From: Clostridia bacterium
GTDB taxonomy: Bacteria > Bacillota > Clostridia > Christensenellales > CAG-314
Direction: 5' to 3'
Length of the DNA: 13,346 bases
Assembly: GCA_028710055.1 (NCBI GenBank)
Contig: JAQUSX010000006.1
Location: forward strand, 1-13,346
Of this stretch, positions 6,245 through 12,448 are shown in pieces. The number at the start of each line of letters is the position of its first letter. The first letter of the stretch is position 1. Position numbers and translations under genes: made by a program. Under the pieces are notes generated by a model. The model ran no database searches. It had not been told where the DNA came from and saw only the letters and a list, made by a program, of their open reading frames with translations.

Positions 6245-7730
6245 CATTTACTTTGACACAAACAAAAAACTCAGAGCTTTGCAATACGCTATGTCGACAA
6301 TACATTGGGATTCCAATACCGAGGCTCCCAGAGGTTGCTTTGCGCAAAGAGGCAAAAATTCCGCTGTAATAAGCGAGCTTGTTTACAAACTTAGTACGGA
6401 CAAGGTTTATATCGACGCAATAAAGAATATATACGAGCAAAGAGAAAAACTTGATCCCGTGATGCGTCATGAGATAGAAAAGCAAAAGTGCGAAGTGGAT
6501 AAAACGAGCAGAATACCGATGGAAGAGTACATAAAATTTACCGAATTACTGGAAAATGCCCGTCAAATGTATTTTGATGCGAAAGCGAAAAGCGATTACA
6601 ATTTGTTTAAACCGTATCTTGAACAAATCATCACTTATAACAAAAATTATACAGTATGGCAGCAAACCGATAAACTCAGCGGTTACGACGTATTGCTCGA
6701 CGAATATGAAAAAGGTTTTACACAAAAAGATTTTGACAATTTTTTCAACGTTCTGCGTGAAAAACTCGTTCCGTTTGTCAAAAAAGTCACGTCAAAAAAA
6801 CTCAAATTTAATGATTCTTGGATAAACGCGTATTTCCCCGCTGACAAACAAAAAGAGTTTTCGCAATATTTGGAAGGAGTAATGTGTTTTGACCTAAATA
6901 GAGGTTTGATGAAAGAAAGCGAACACCCCTTCACTTTGAGCGTGGATTCGACAAACGTAAGATTCACCACGCATTTTTATGAAAATATGGTAGCGTCCGC
7001 GATTTTCTCAACAATACACGAGCTTGGTCACGCAACGTACGAACAACAGGTAGATCCCGCTTTGAACGACACGATGTCGGGCGGCGGCGTGTCTATGGGT
7101 ATGCACGAATCTCAATCCAGATTTTATGAAAACATTGTCGGCAGAAGTTACGAATTTTGGCAAAGACATTATCCGAAACTGGTTGAAACGTTCCCCAACG
7201 AACTAAAAGGCGTTACTCTTGACGATTTTTACAAGGGCATAAATCTGGCTGAATGTTCGCTTATTAGAACGGAAGCCGACGAACTGACGTACGCTTTGCA
7301 TATTATGATTCGTTATGAAATTGAAAAGCGTATGATAAGCGGCGAAATCGGAGTTGAAGAACTGCCTAAGGAATGGAATAAATTGTATAAAGAATATTTG
7401 GGCGTCGACGTGCCTAACGACAAAATGGGCATTTTGCAGGATGTGCATTGGGCGGGCGGAACAATCGGATACTTCCCGACATATGCGCTAGGCTCGGCTT
7501 ACGCTTCGCAAATATATCACAAAATGTCGCAGGACATTGATACGAAAAAAGAAATGGGCAGCGAAAACTTAAAACAAATAAATCTCTGGCTGAAAGACAA
7601 AATTCATAAATACGGCTCAACAATGGACCCGAAAGATATTTTGAAATCGGCAACGGGAGAAGCGTTCAACCCCAATTATTACGTTGACTATTTGATTAAT
7701 AAATACGGCAAAATTTACGATATAAAATAA
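6228..7730 (+). CDS. M32-family metallocarboxypeptidase (carboxypeptidase Taq type)
   Basis: A 500-residue, mainly helical zinc carboxypeptidase that removes C-terminal residues from peptides in the cytoplasm (no signal peptide). The start is ATG 6228 with SD AGGAG (6216-6220) 7 nt upstream, inside the end of the ATPase gene (17-nt overlap, different frame). The zinc motif HELGH gives His264, Glu265 and His268, and HESQSRFYEN supplies the third ligand Glu294. Other family landmarks are EHPFTLSVDSTNVRFTTHF before the zinc site, IRTEADELTYALH, and DVHWAGGTIGYFPTYALGS near the C-terminus. The length matches the family (about 500). The overlap implies cotranscription and translational coupling with the pump, a pairing with no obvious biochemical logic. 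It is followed by a bidirectional terminator shared with spoVG. Confidence 0.96.
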   Translation: MQKYLDIYFDTNKKLRALQYAMSTIHWDSNTEAPRGCFAQRGKNSAVISELVYKLSTDKVYIDAIKNIYEQREKLDPVMRHEIEKQKCEVDKTSRIPMEEYIKFTELLENARQMYFDAKAKSDYNLFKPYLEQIITYNKNYTVWQQTDKLSGYDVLLDEYEKGFTQKDFDNFFNVLREKLVPFVKKVTSKKLKFNDSWINAYFPADKQKEFSQYLEGVMCFDLNRGLMKESEHPFTLSVDSTNVRFTTHFYENMVASAIFSTIHELGHATYEQQVDPALNDTMSGGGVSMGMHESQSRFYENIVGRSYEFWQRHYPKLVETFPNELKGVTLDDFYKGINLAECSLIRTEADELTYALHIMIRYEIEKRMISGEIGVEELPKEWNKLYKEYLGVDVPNDKMGILQDVHWAGGTIGYFPTYALGSAYASQIYHKMSQDIDTKKEMGSENLKQINLWLKDKIHKYGSTMDPKDILKSATGEAFNPNYYVDYLINKYGKIYDIK

Positions 7731-7860
7731 ATTTTGTTTTTGGAATAGCTGAAAAGAAGATTGATTTTTTTCTTTTAAACTAGTGTAGATTATTTTATTT
7801 TAAGCCTAAATAAGAAACGCAAATAAAATACAAACGTTAATGTTTTAATAAGTAAAAAGA

Positions 7861-7890
7861 AAAAATAGACCGCGTATGCGGTCTATTTTT
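7861..7890. terminator. Bidirectional terminator between the M32 gene and spoVG
   Basis: Perfect 13-bp inverted repeat, AAAAATAGACCGC (7861-7873) with its complement at 7878-7890 and loop GTAT. T-runs follow the stem on both strands. The convergent genes stop at 7730 (+) and 8013 (-), so it serves both. Confidence 0.93.
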
Positions 7891-7911
7891 ATGTATTATT
7901 TTTTTTATTAA

Positions 7912-7966
7912 CTTTGCTCAAATGTCCGCAAAGAAGACTAGGTGTATAGTCAACGAGCATTACACC
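7912..7966. other. Cluster of overlapping hairpins, possible pseudoknot, in the spoVG 3' UTR
   Basis: CTTTGC / GCAAAG (7912-7917 with 7928-7933) forms one hairpin. Next, GACTA / TAGTC (7936-7940 with 7947-7951) encloses a 6-nt loop GGTGTA (7941-7946), and that loop is perfectly complementary to TACACC at 7961-7966. It lies between the spoVG stop and the shared terminator on the - strand, and beyond that terminator for the + strand transcript. The function is unknown and chance is possible. Confidence 0.35.
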
Positions 7967-8012
7967 AATGGTTAGCAAAATTATTCTGTCGGCGGATTGT
8001 TTTAAGAAAAAA

Positions 8013-8273
8013 TTATTCGCTTAAAGCTTTGTGATACGCCTCAAGAATAGTTTCTGACATCGCGTTTCTGGTTTCGGTATTAATGGGATGAGCGATATCT
8101 TTGTACTCGCCTTCTTTTGTTTTTCTCGAAGGCATCGCTATGAATAAATTATCCTTACCTTCAATAATTTTGATATCGTGAACTACAAAATAATCTTCGA
8201 TGGTAACGGATGCGATAGCTTTGAGTTTGCTATCAGAATCTACCAATCGGATTCTTACGTCGGAAATCTTCAT
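8013..8273 (-). CDS. spoVG: SpoVG family nucleic-acid-binding regulator
   Basis: An 86-residue protein, the standard SpoVG length. It starts [11 protein letters not shown], then [37 protein letters not shown] and a C-terminal helix that includes ILEAYHKAL; these are family-defining blocks. SpoVG binds DNA and RNA and affects sporulation, cell division and virulence genes in various Firmicutes. Start choice: an in-frame upstream ATG at 8312 would add 13 residues, but ATG 8273 is preceded by AAGGAAGGAG and gives the canonical N-terminus, while the longer start lies upstream of the predicted transcription start. It is divergent from murC. In many Firmicutes murC, purR and spoVG are near neighbours, and here purR is absent and the orientation differs. 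The promoter looks sigma-A-like, unlike the sigma-H control known in Bacillus subtilis. Confidence 0.96.
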   Translation of the reverse strand: MKISDVRIRLVDSDSKLKAIASVTIEDYFVVHDIKIIEGKDNLFIAMPSRKTKEGEYKDIAHPINTETRNAMSETILEAYHKALSE

Positions 8274-8303
8274 AAACTCCTTCCTTTGCTTGTAATTATA
8301 TTG

Positions 8304-8332
8304 ATTATACACTAAATTGTCCGCCTTTTCAA
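8304..8332 (-). promoter_or_regulatory. spoVG promoter
   Basis: On the - strand, TTGAAA (plus-strand 8327-8332), 17-nt spacer, TATAAT (8304-8309). The predicted start is near 8297, giving a leader of about 24 nt that contains the GGAAGGAG ribosome binding site. Confidence 0.85.
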
Positions 8333-8354
8333 TAGATTTTGAAAAATTCTTATA

Positions 8355-8383
8355 TTACCCCGTTTCAAGGCATAATTTATAAT
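8355..8383 (+). promoter_or_regulatory. Probable murC promoter
   Basis: TATAAT at 8378-8383, with a poor -35 candidate TTACCC at 8355-8360 (17-nt spacer). The predicted start near 8390 gives a leader of about 23 nt containing GGAAGTGA (8399-8406). The weak -35 lowers confidence. Confidence 0.5.
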
Positions 8384-8412
8384 AAAAATATTGTCGGCGG
8401 AAGTGAATTTTT

Positions 8413-9741
8413 ATGAAAATACATTTCGTTGGAATTGGCGGAATAGGAATGAGCGCGCTTGCTCAGCATATGGCGAAAAAAGGTCATACAATAAGCGGAA
8501 GCGACGCCGTAAAAAGCGAAGTTACCGATATGCTGGAAAGTAAGGGAATAAAAGTTTTTATCGGGCATTGTGATAAAAACGTAATGGGCGCGGATTTATG
8601 CGTGGCGACGAGCGCGGCAAGCGTCGATAATCCCGAAATACTTTATTGCGTGCAAAATAAAATTGGGGTGCTTGCTAGACAAGAACTATTGGGTAAAGAA
8701 TTTAACGCCTATAAAACGCGAATAGCCGTTTCGGGAACGCACGGCAAAACAACAACCTGCGGAATGCTTGCCGCCGCTTTTGAAAACTGCGGTCATATGC
8801 CCACGGCATTTATCGGCGGAATGACAAAACGGGGAAATTATATTGAGGGCGGAGAACCTTGTATCGCTGAAGCATGCGAGTACAAGGCGAGCTTTTTGAC
8901 GTTAAGACCGACGATAGGCGTTATTTTGAATGTAGAAACCGACCACCTTGATTATTACAAAGACTTGCTTGGAGTGGAAAGAGCTTTTTCAAAATTCGCT
9001 TCAAAGGTGGATAAAGACGGCTATCTGGTATATAACGGCGACCAAGTGCCCGAACATATTTTAAAAATAACAAAGGCCAAACGCATAAGCTACGGATTTG
9101 AAAACAATAACGACTACCAAGCGGTAAACCTAAAACACAAAAAAGGAGTTTACGCTTTTGACGTTATAAGAGACGGCAAATATTTTTATTCGGTAGAGCT
9201 TAGAATACGCGGCAGACATAATATTTACAATGCTCTGGCTACCGTCGTCGTCTGCGACCTATTAAACCTCGACGCGGCAAAATGCGCGGAAGGCATAAAT
9301 TTATTTGAGGGAGTGGAACGCAGATGGACGGTTGTGGAAAACGAGTTTACCAACGTCGTATTGGATTACGCGCACCATCCGAACGAAATCAGAGCTTTGA
9401 TAGAAACCGCAAGGCAACAAGGTTATGAAAAAATAGTAATGGTTTTTCAACCGCATACATATAGCCGCACGCAAACGCTTTTTCGCGATTTTGTGACGTG
9501 CTTTAAGGGCGTAAACGAGCTTATATTACTCCCCATTTATGCGGCGAGAGAGCTCCCCATACCCGGCGTTACCAGCGAAAGGTTAACGAGAGTTATCAAT
9601 GAAGTAGGTATAACGGAGGCGCGTTCCGCAAAGGATTTTGATGACTGCGCGAATATTATAAAAGAAAAAGCGGGAAAGGACGACCTTGTACTTGTAGTGG
9701 GCGCGGGCGACGTAAATAAGCTTGTTAATTTATTAGTTTAA
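8413..9741 (+). CDS. murC: UDP-N-acetylmuramate--L-alanine ligase MurC
   Basis: MurC adds L-alanine to UDP-MurNAc with ATP, the first peptide step of cytoplasmic peptidoglycan precursor synthesis. The protein is 442 residues, close to the family norm. The Rossmann-like UDP-binding loop is VGIGGIGMSALA (6-17) and the ATP P-loop is GTHGKTTT (108-115). EACEYKASF and ETDHLDYY in the central domain, DYAHHPNEI and FQPHTYSRT in the C-terminal domain, complete the Mur ligase signature. The start at ATG 8413 fits the usual MKIHFVGIGGIGMS beginning, with GGAAGTGA 6 nt upstream. It stands as its own transcription unit, outside a division/cell-wall cluster, divergent from spoVG. A short hairpin with a T-run follows its stop. 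Confidence 0.97.
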   Translation: MKIHFVGIGGIGMSALAQHMAKKGHTISGSDAVKSEVTDMLESKGIKVFIGHCDKNVMGADLCVATSAASVDNPEILYCVQNKIGVLARQELLGKEFNAYKTRIAVSGTHGKTTTCGMLAAAFENCGHMPTAFIGGMTKRGNYIEGGEPCIAEACEYKASFLTLRPTIGVILNVETDHLDYYKDLLGVERAFSKFASKVDKDGYLVYNGDQVPEHILKITKAKRISYGFENNNDYQAVNLKHKKGVYAFDVIRDGKYFYSVELRIRGRHNIYNALATVVVCDLLNLDAAKCAEGINLFEGVERRWTVVENEFTNVVLDYAHHPNEIRALIETARQQGYEKIVMVFQPHTYSRTQTLFRDFVTCFKGVNELILLPIYAARELPIPGVTSERLTRVINEVGITEARSAKDFDDCANIIKEKAGKDDLVLVVGAGDVNKLVNLLV

Positions 9742-9761
9742 TTTTTATTTAGGCTTTTTAC

Positions 9762-9783
9762 AGCTGTCATAACGGCTATTTTT
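9762..9783 (+). terminator. Probable terminator after murC
   Basis: Stem AGCTGT / ACGGCT (9762-9767 with 9772-9777; 6 bp including one T-G wobble), loop CATA, then ATTTTT. It is short but ends in a T-run and lies 20 nt after the murC stop. Confidence 0.5.
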
Positions 9784-9971
9784 AACGTTTCTTATCGTTA
9801 ACGGTGAGCGTTGTTTCTATGATTTAAAACCGTAGTTGTAACAAATGATAAATTTTTATTGTTCCAAAACCAATGGAGTATACAAGTTTCTCTACATATT
9901 TGAAACGAGGATTTTTTTATTTTATTTTTTCAAAGATATTTTTATTCTATTTTTAATAGCGGACTTTTAAA

Positions 9972-10024
9972 ATCGAGTTCACAGTTAATCCTTTGCTGAT
10001 GTGCTGATGTTTTTATAACTCGAT
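9972..10024. repeat. Inverted repeat and tandem 8-mer upstream of the psuK promoter (possible operator)
   Basis: ATCGAGTT (9972-9979) and AACTCGAT (10017-10024) are perfect inverted copies, and the second ends one base before the -35 hexamer. Between them TGCTGATG occurs twice in tandem (9994-10009). The placement suits a regulator binding site for the pseudouridine genes, but no regulator gene is adjacent and chance in AT-rich DNA cannot be excluded. Confidence 0.4.
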
Positions 10025-10025
10025 A

Positions 10026-10055
10026 TTGCTTTAAAATCCCAATATATGGTATACT
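10026..10055 (+). promoter_or_regulatory. psuK promoter (extended -10), predicted to give a leaderless mRNA
   Basis: TATACT at 10050-10055, preceded by TGG (10047-10049), so it is an extended -10 (TGnTATACT). A weak -35 TTGCTT lies at 10026-10031 with an 18-nt spacer. The start site expected about 7 nt after the -10 falls on 10062, the A of the psuK ATG. Confidence 0.75.
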
Positions 10056-10061
10056 TAATTT

Positions 10062-10961
10062 ATGAAAGATTACGTTTGCGTTATCGGGGGCGCGAATATA
10101 GATATTTCGTCTACCGCTTTCGCTCCGCTTATTAAGTGTGACAGTAATCCGTCCAAAACAACTTTGTCTTTGGGCGGCGTTGGACGCAACGTCTCTGAAA
10201 ATCTTGCCAGACTGGGCGTAAACACAAAATTTTTGACCGCTTTCGGCAACGATATATATGCGGAAAAAATAATTGAATCCTGTAAAAGTTTAGGTATTGA
10301 CACAAGCGATTCGCTAAAAACCGCTAGTCCCACGTCAACATATTTATGCATAAACGACAATAACGGCGATATGTTTATAGGCGCGTCAGATATGGAAATA
10401 CTTAATCTAATAGACGAGGATTTTTTGCGGTCAAAACTAGAGTTATTGAATAACGCGAAAGCGGTGGCGATAGACACAAATTTGTCTCCGAAAGCGTTAG
10501 AGTTTATATTGAACAACTGCGTTGCGCCGATTTTTATTGAAACCGTGTCGGTAAACAAAACAAAAAAACTTCACGGTTTAGCAGGCGCGCATACGATAAA
10601 ACCCAATATTTACGAAGCGGGCGAACTGGTCGGAATGAAGATTAAATCGCAAAAAGATTTGCATAAAGCCGCCGATATTCTCCATAAACACGGCTATAAA
10701 AACGTTGTGATAACGCTGGGCGAAAAAGGCGCGTTTTTTTCCAATGAAAAATCGGTTGGGTTGGTATGGGAAAAAGCCGATAAAATATTGAATACCACGG
10801 GCGCGGGAGACAGTTTTTTCGCTGCCCTTATATGGGGATACGTTTGCGGTTATGATTTAAAGACCGCTTGTCAATGCGGAAACAGAGCCGCGATAATGAC
10901 TCTGGCTAGCGACAAGGCGGTAAACCCCGAAATAACCGCCGAAAAAATAACGGTTAAATAA
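10062..10961 (+). CDS. psuK: Pseudouridine kinase PsuK (PfkB/ribokinase family)
   Basis: A 299-residue PfkB-fold kinase. It phosphorylates pseudouridine at the 5' position, giving pseudouridine 5'-phosphate for PsuG. The N-terminus VCVIGGANIDISS, the block SNPSKTTLSLGGVGRNVSENLARLG and the later HTIKPNIYEAGEL follow the remembered E. coli YeiC/PsuK sequence closely. The C-terminal signature NTTGAGDSFFAAL places the catalytic base at Asp250. The start at ATG 10062 matches the homologue's start. There is no SD, and a promoter -10 element ends only 6 nt upstream, so the mRNA is probably leaderless. psuG follows after 13 nt, which confirms the substrate assignment over ribokinase or fructokinase. 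No pseudouridine transporter gene is adjacent. Confidence 0.92.
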   Translation: MKDYVCVIGGANIDISSTAFAPLIKCDSNPSKTTLSLGGVGRNVSENLARLGVNTKFLTAFGNDIYAEKIIESCKSLGIDTSDSLKTASPTSTYLCINDNNGDMFIGASDMEILNLIDEDFLRSKLELLNNAKAVAIDTNLSPKALEFILNNCVAPIFIETVSVNKTKKLHGLAGAHTIKPNIYEAGELVGMKIKSQKDLHKAADILHKHGYKNVVITLGEKGAFFSNEKSVGLVWEKADKILNTTGAGDSFFAALIWGYVCGYDLKTACQCGNRAAIMTLASDKAVNPEITAEKITVK

Positions 10962-10974
10962 ACGGAAAAATATT

Positions 10975-11901
10975 ATGAATGATTTTATTTGTGTTTCGGA
11001 AGAAGTAAAACAAGCTATAAAAGAAAACAAGCCGATTGTGGCTTTGGAATCCACAATAATTTCTCACGGTATGCCGTACCCGAAAAACGTCGAGACGGCT
11101 ATGGCTGTGGAAGCCGTGGTGCGCAAAAACGGCGCGGTACCCGCAACGATTGCGATATTAAAAGGCGTACCGAAAGCGGGTTTAACCAAAGACGAAATAG
11201 ATTATCTCGGCAAACGCGGGCATGACGTAATCAAAGTCAGCCGTCGTGATTTGGCTGCCGTATACGCAAAAAAAATCGACGGCGCGACGACGGTTTCCGC
11301 TACTATGCTGCTTGCTAATATGGCAGGAATAAACGTATTCGCGACGGGCGGCATAGGGGGAGCGCACAGAAACGCGCAAAGCACGTTTGATATTTCCGCG
11401 GACTTGGAAGAACTTGCGCGCACTCCCGTTTTGGTCGTATGCGCAGGCGCGAAAGCTATATTGGATTTGCCGCTTACCCGCGAGTATTTGGAAACAAAAG
11501 GCGTACCAGTCTACGGTTGGAAAACGTCTAATATGCCCGCTTTTTATACCCAAACGAGCGGTTTGACAGTCGATTACAGAGTGGATTCGGCGGAAGAAAT
11601 GGCTGACATTTTCCGCGCGTCAAGAGAATTTAATATGGGCGGATCGCTGCTTACCGTGCCTATTCCAAGCGAGTTTGCTATGAGCGAAACGGCAATAACC
11701 GAAGCTATCGAGCAAGCTTTACGCCAAGCGGAAAAACAAAATATTAAAGGCAAAGAAGTTACACCGTTTTTATTAGAAAAAGTCGTGGAGTTAACGGGCG
11801 GAAAAAGTTTGGAATCAAATATAAAACTCGTTTTGAATAATGCGGCTGTGGCAAGCAACGTTGCCGTAGCTATCAGTAAAAATAGGAGAAAATTTTGGTG
11901 A
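10975..11901 (+). CDS. psuG: Pseudouridine-5'-phosphate glycosidase PsuG
   Basis: PsuG reversibly cleaves the C-C glycosidic bond of pseudouridine 5'-phosphate to uracil and ribose 5-phosphate. The protein is 308 residues. Known E. coli active-site residues Glu31, Lys93, Asp149 and Lys166 line up at a constant offset of 6 with Glu25 (VALESTIISHG), Lys87 (HDVIKVSRRD), Asp143 (ISADL) and Lys160 (VCAGAKAILD), the last being the Schiff-base lysine. FATGGIGGAHR and GVPVYGWKTSNMPAFY are further family blocks. The start at ATG 10975 has only a weak SD-like CGGAAA. It lies 13 nt after psuK and overlaps the next gene by 4 nt (GTGA), so the three form one operon. Together with PsuK it salvages pseudouridine released from RNA turnover or from the surroundings. 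Confidence 0.97.
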   Translation: MNDFICVSEEVKQAIKENKPIVALESTIISHGMPYPKNVETAMAVEAVVRKNGAVPATIAILKGVPKAGLTKDEIDYLGKRGHDVIKVSRRDLAAVYAKKIDGATTVSATMLLANMAGINVFATGGIGGAHRNAQSTFDISADLEELARTPVLVVCAGAKAILDLPLTREYLETKGVPVYGWKTSNMPAFYTQTSGLTVDYRVDSAEEMADIFRASREFNMGGSLLTVPIPSEFAMSETAITEAIEQALRQAEKQNIKGKEVTPFLLEKVVELTGGKSLESNIKLVLNNAAVASNVAVAISKNRRKFW

Positions 11902-12404
11902 CGGAAGAAAAACAATCTCTAAGTGAAAATGAAGAACAAAAGCCGAAAAGGAATTTTTGGAAGTTTTTGCTTGTCAGTTGTATAACGGGAACTGTCGGGC
12001 TGGGTTCTTTTGCGCTGCTTGTTTCGGCATTTGAAAATATTCAAAATATCATAAATTACGACGTGGGCATAGTTATAGCCGAATATCTTTCGGTAATATG
12101 GAGCTGTACCTGCTCGTTTGTGCTTAACAGCAAGTTTACGTTTAAAGGTCGAAAGGCCCGCAGAATGGGTATATTCTTATATCTGGCTTTTTATTTTATC
12201 ACCACGCCGCTAGGCAGCTGGATGATTGTCGCGCTGAATAACGCGGGCGTGTATATAATTTTTTGTAAAATCATAAAGATGACTATTAATGTCGTACTGG
12301 ATTATCTTTATTGTCGGTATTTCATTTTTGCGGTTATCAAAAAGCGTTACGACGAAACGCCTATTCCTGAGTCGACCCCAAACTTTGATTTAAAGAAAAA
12401 CTAA
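11898..12404 (+). CDS. GtrA-family small membrane protein
   Basis: 168 residues with four membrane segments at about 22-44, 56-75, 91-112 and 118-146, a hydrophilic N-terminus and a short polar C-terminal tail. The block SFVLNSKFTFKG after helix 2 and the ending YLYCRYFIF are hallmarks of the GtrA (DPMS2-like) family, thought to flip or present polyprenyl-phosphate sugars for cell-surface glycosylation. Start: GTG 11898 overlaps the psuG TGA by 4 nt and lies 9 nt after SD AGGAG (11884-11888). TTG 11895 is an alternative one codon longer. Its presence in a pseudouridine operon is unexplained. A role in uptake or in an unrelated glycolipid pathway are both guesses. A terminator follows the stop. 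Confidence 0.85.
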   Translation: MTEEKQSLSENEEQKPKRNFWKFLLVSCITGTVGLGSFALLVSAFENIQNIINYDVGIVIAEYLSVIWSCTCSFVLNSKFTFKGRKARRMGIFLYLAFYFITTPLGSWMIVALNNAGVYIIFCKIIKMTINVVLDYLYCRYFIFAVIKKRYDETPIPESTPNFDLKKN

Positions 12405-12408
12405 ATAA

Positions 12409-12434
12409 AAAAGGACTCTCTTACGAGTCCTTTT
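12409..12434. terminator. Bidirectional terminator between the GtrA gene and the dehydrogenase gene
   Basis: Stem AAAAGGACTC / GAGTCCTTTT (12409-12418 with 12425-12434), loop TCTTAC. It lies 4 nt after the GtrA stop and 14 nt beyond the stop of the - strand gene. The T-tract is longer on the - strand (TTTTTT) than on the + strand (TTTTAATTTT). Confidence 0.9.
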
Positions 12435-12448
12435 AATTTTGTCAATTT

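Larger units (their letters stand above)
9742..10061. other. 320-nt AT-rich intergenic region between murC and psuK
   Basis: No convincing gene is present. It holds a short terminator-like hairpin after murC (9762-9783), a homopolymer-rich T/A stretch around 9910-9955, a tandem 8-mer TGCTGATG x2 (9994-10009), an 8-bp inverted repeat (9972-9979 / 10017-10024) and the psuK promoter (10026-10055). A 27-codon open frame from ATG 9873 has no SD and is mostly TTT/TAT codons from the T-rich stretch, so I do not call it a gene. Confidence 0.6.

Noticed and set aside
8274-8312. 13-residue upstream extension of spoVG
   Set aside because: The canonical SpoVG start MKISDVRIR is at 8273 with a strong SD, and the longer start lies upstream of the predicted transcription start, within the -10 region.
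9873-9956. 27-residue hydrophobic small ORF (MEYTSFSTYLKRG...)
   Set aside because: No ribosome binding site or clear promoter. The Phe/Tyr-rich content follows from the T-rich DNA.
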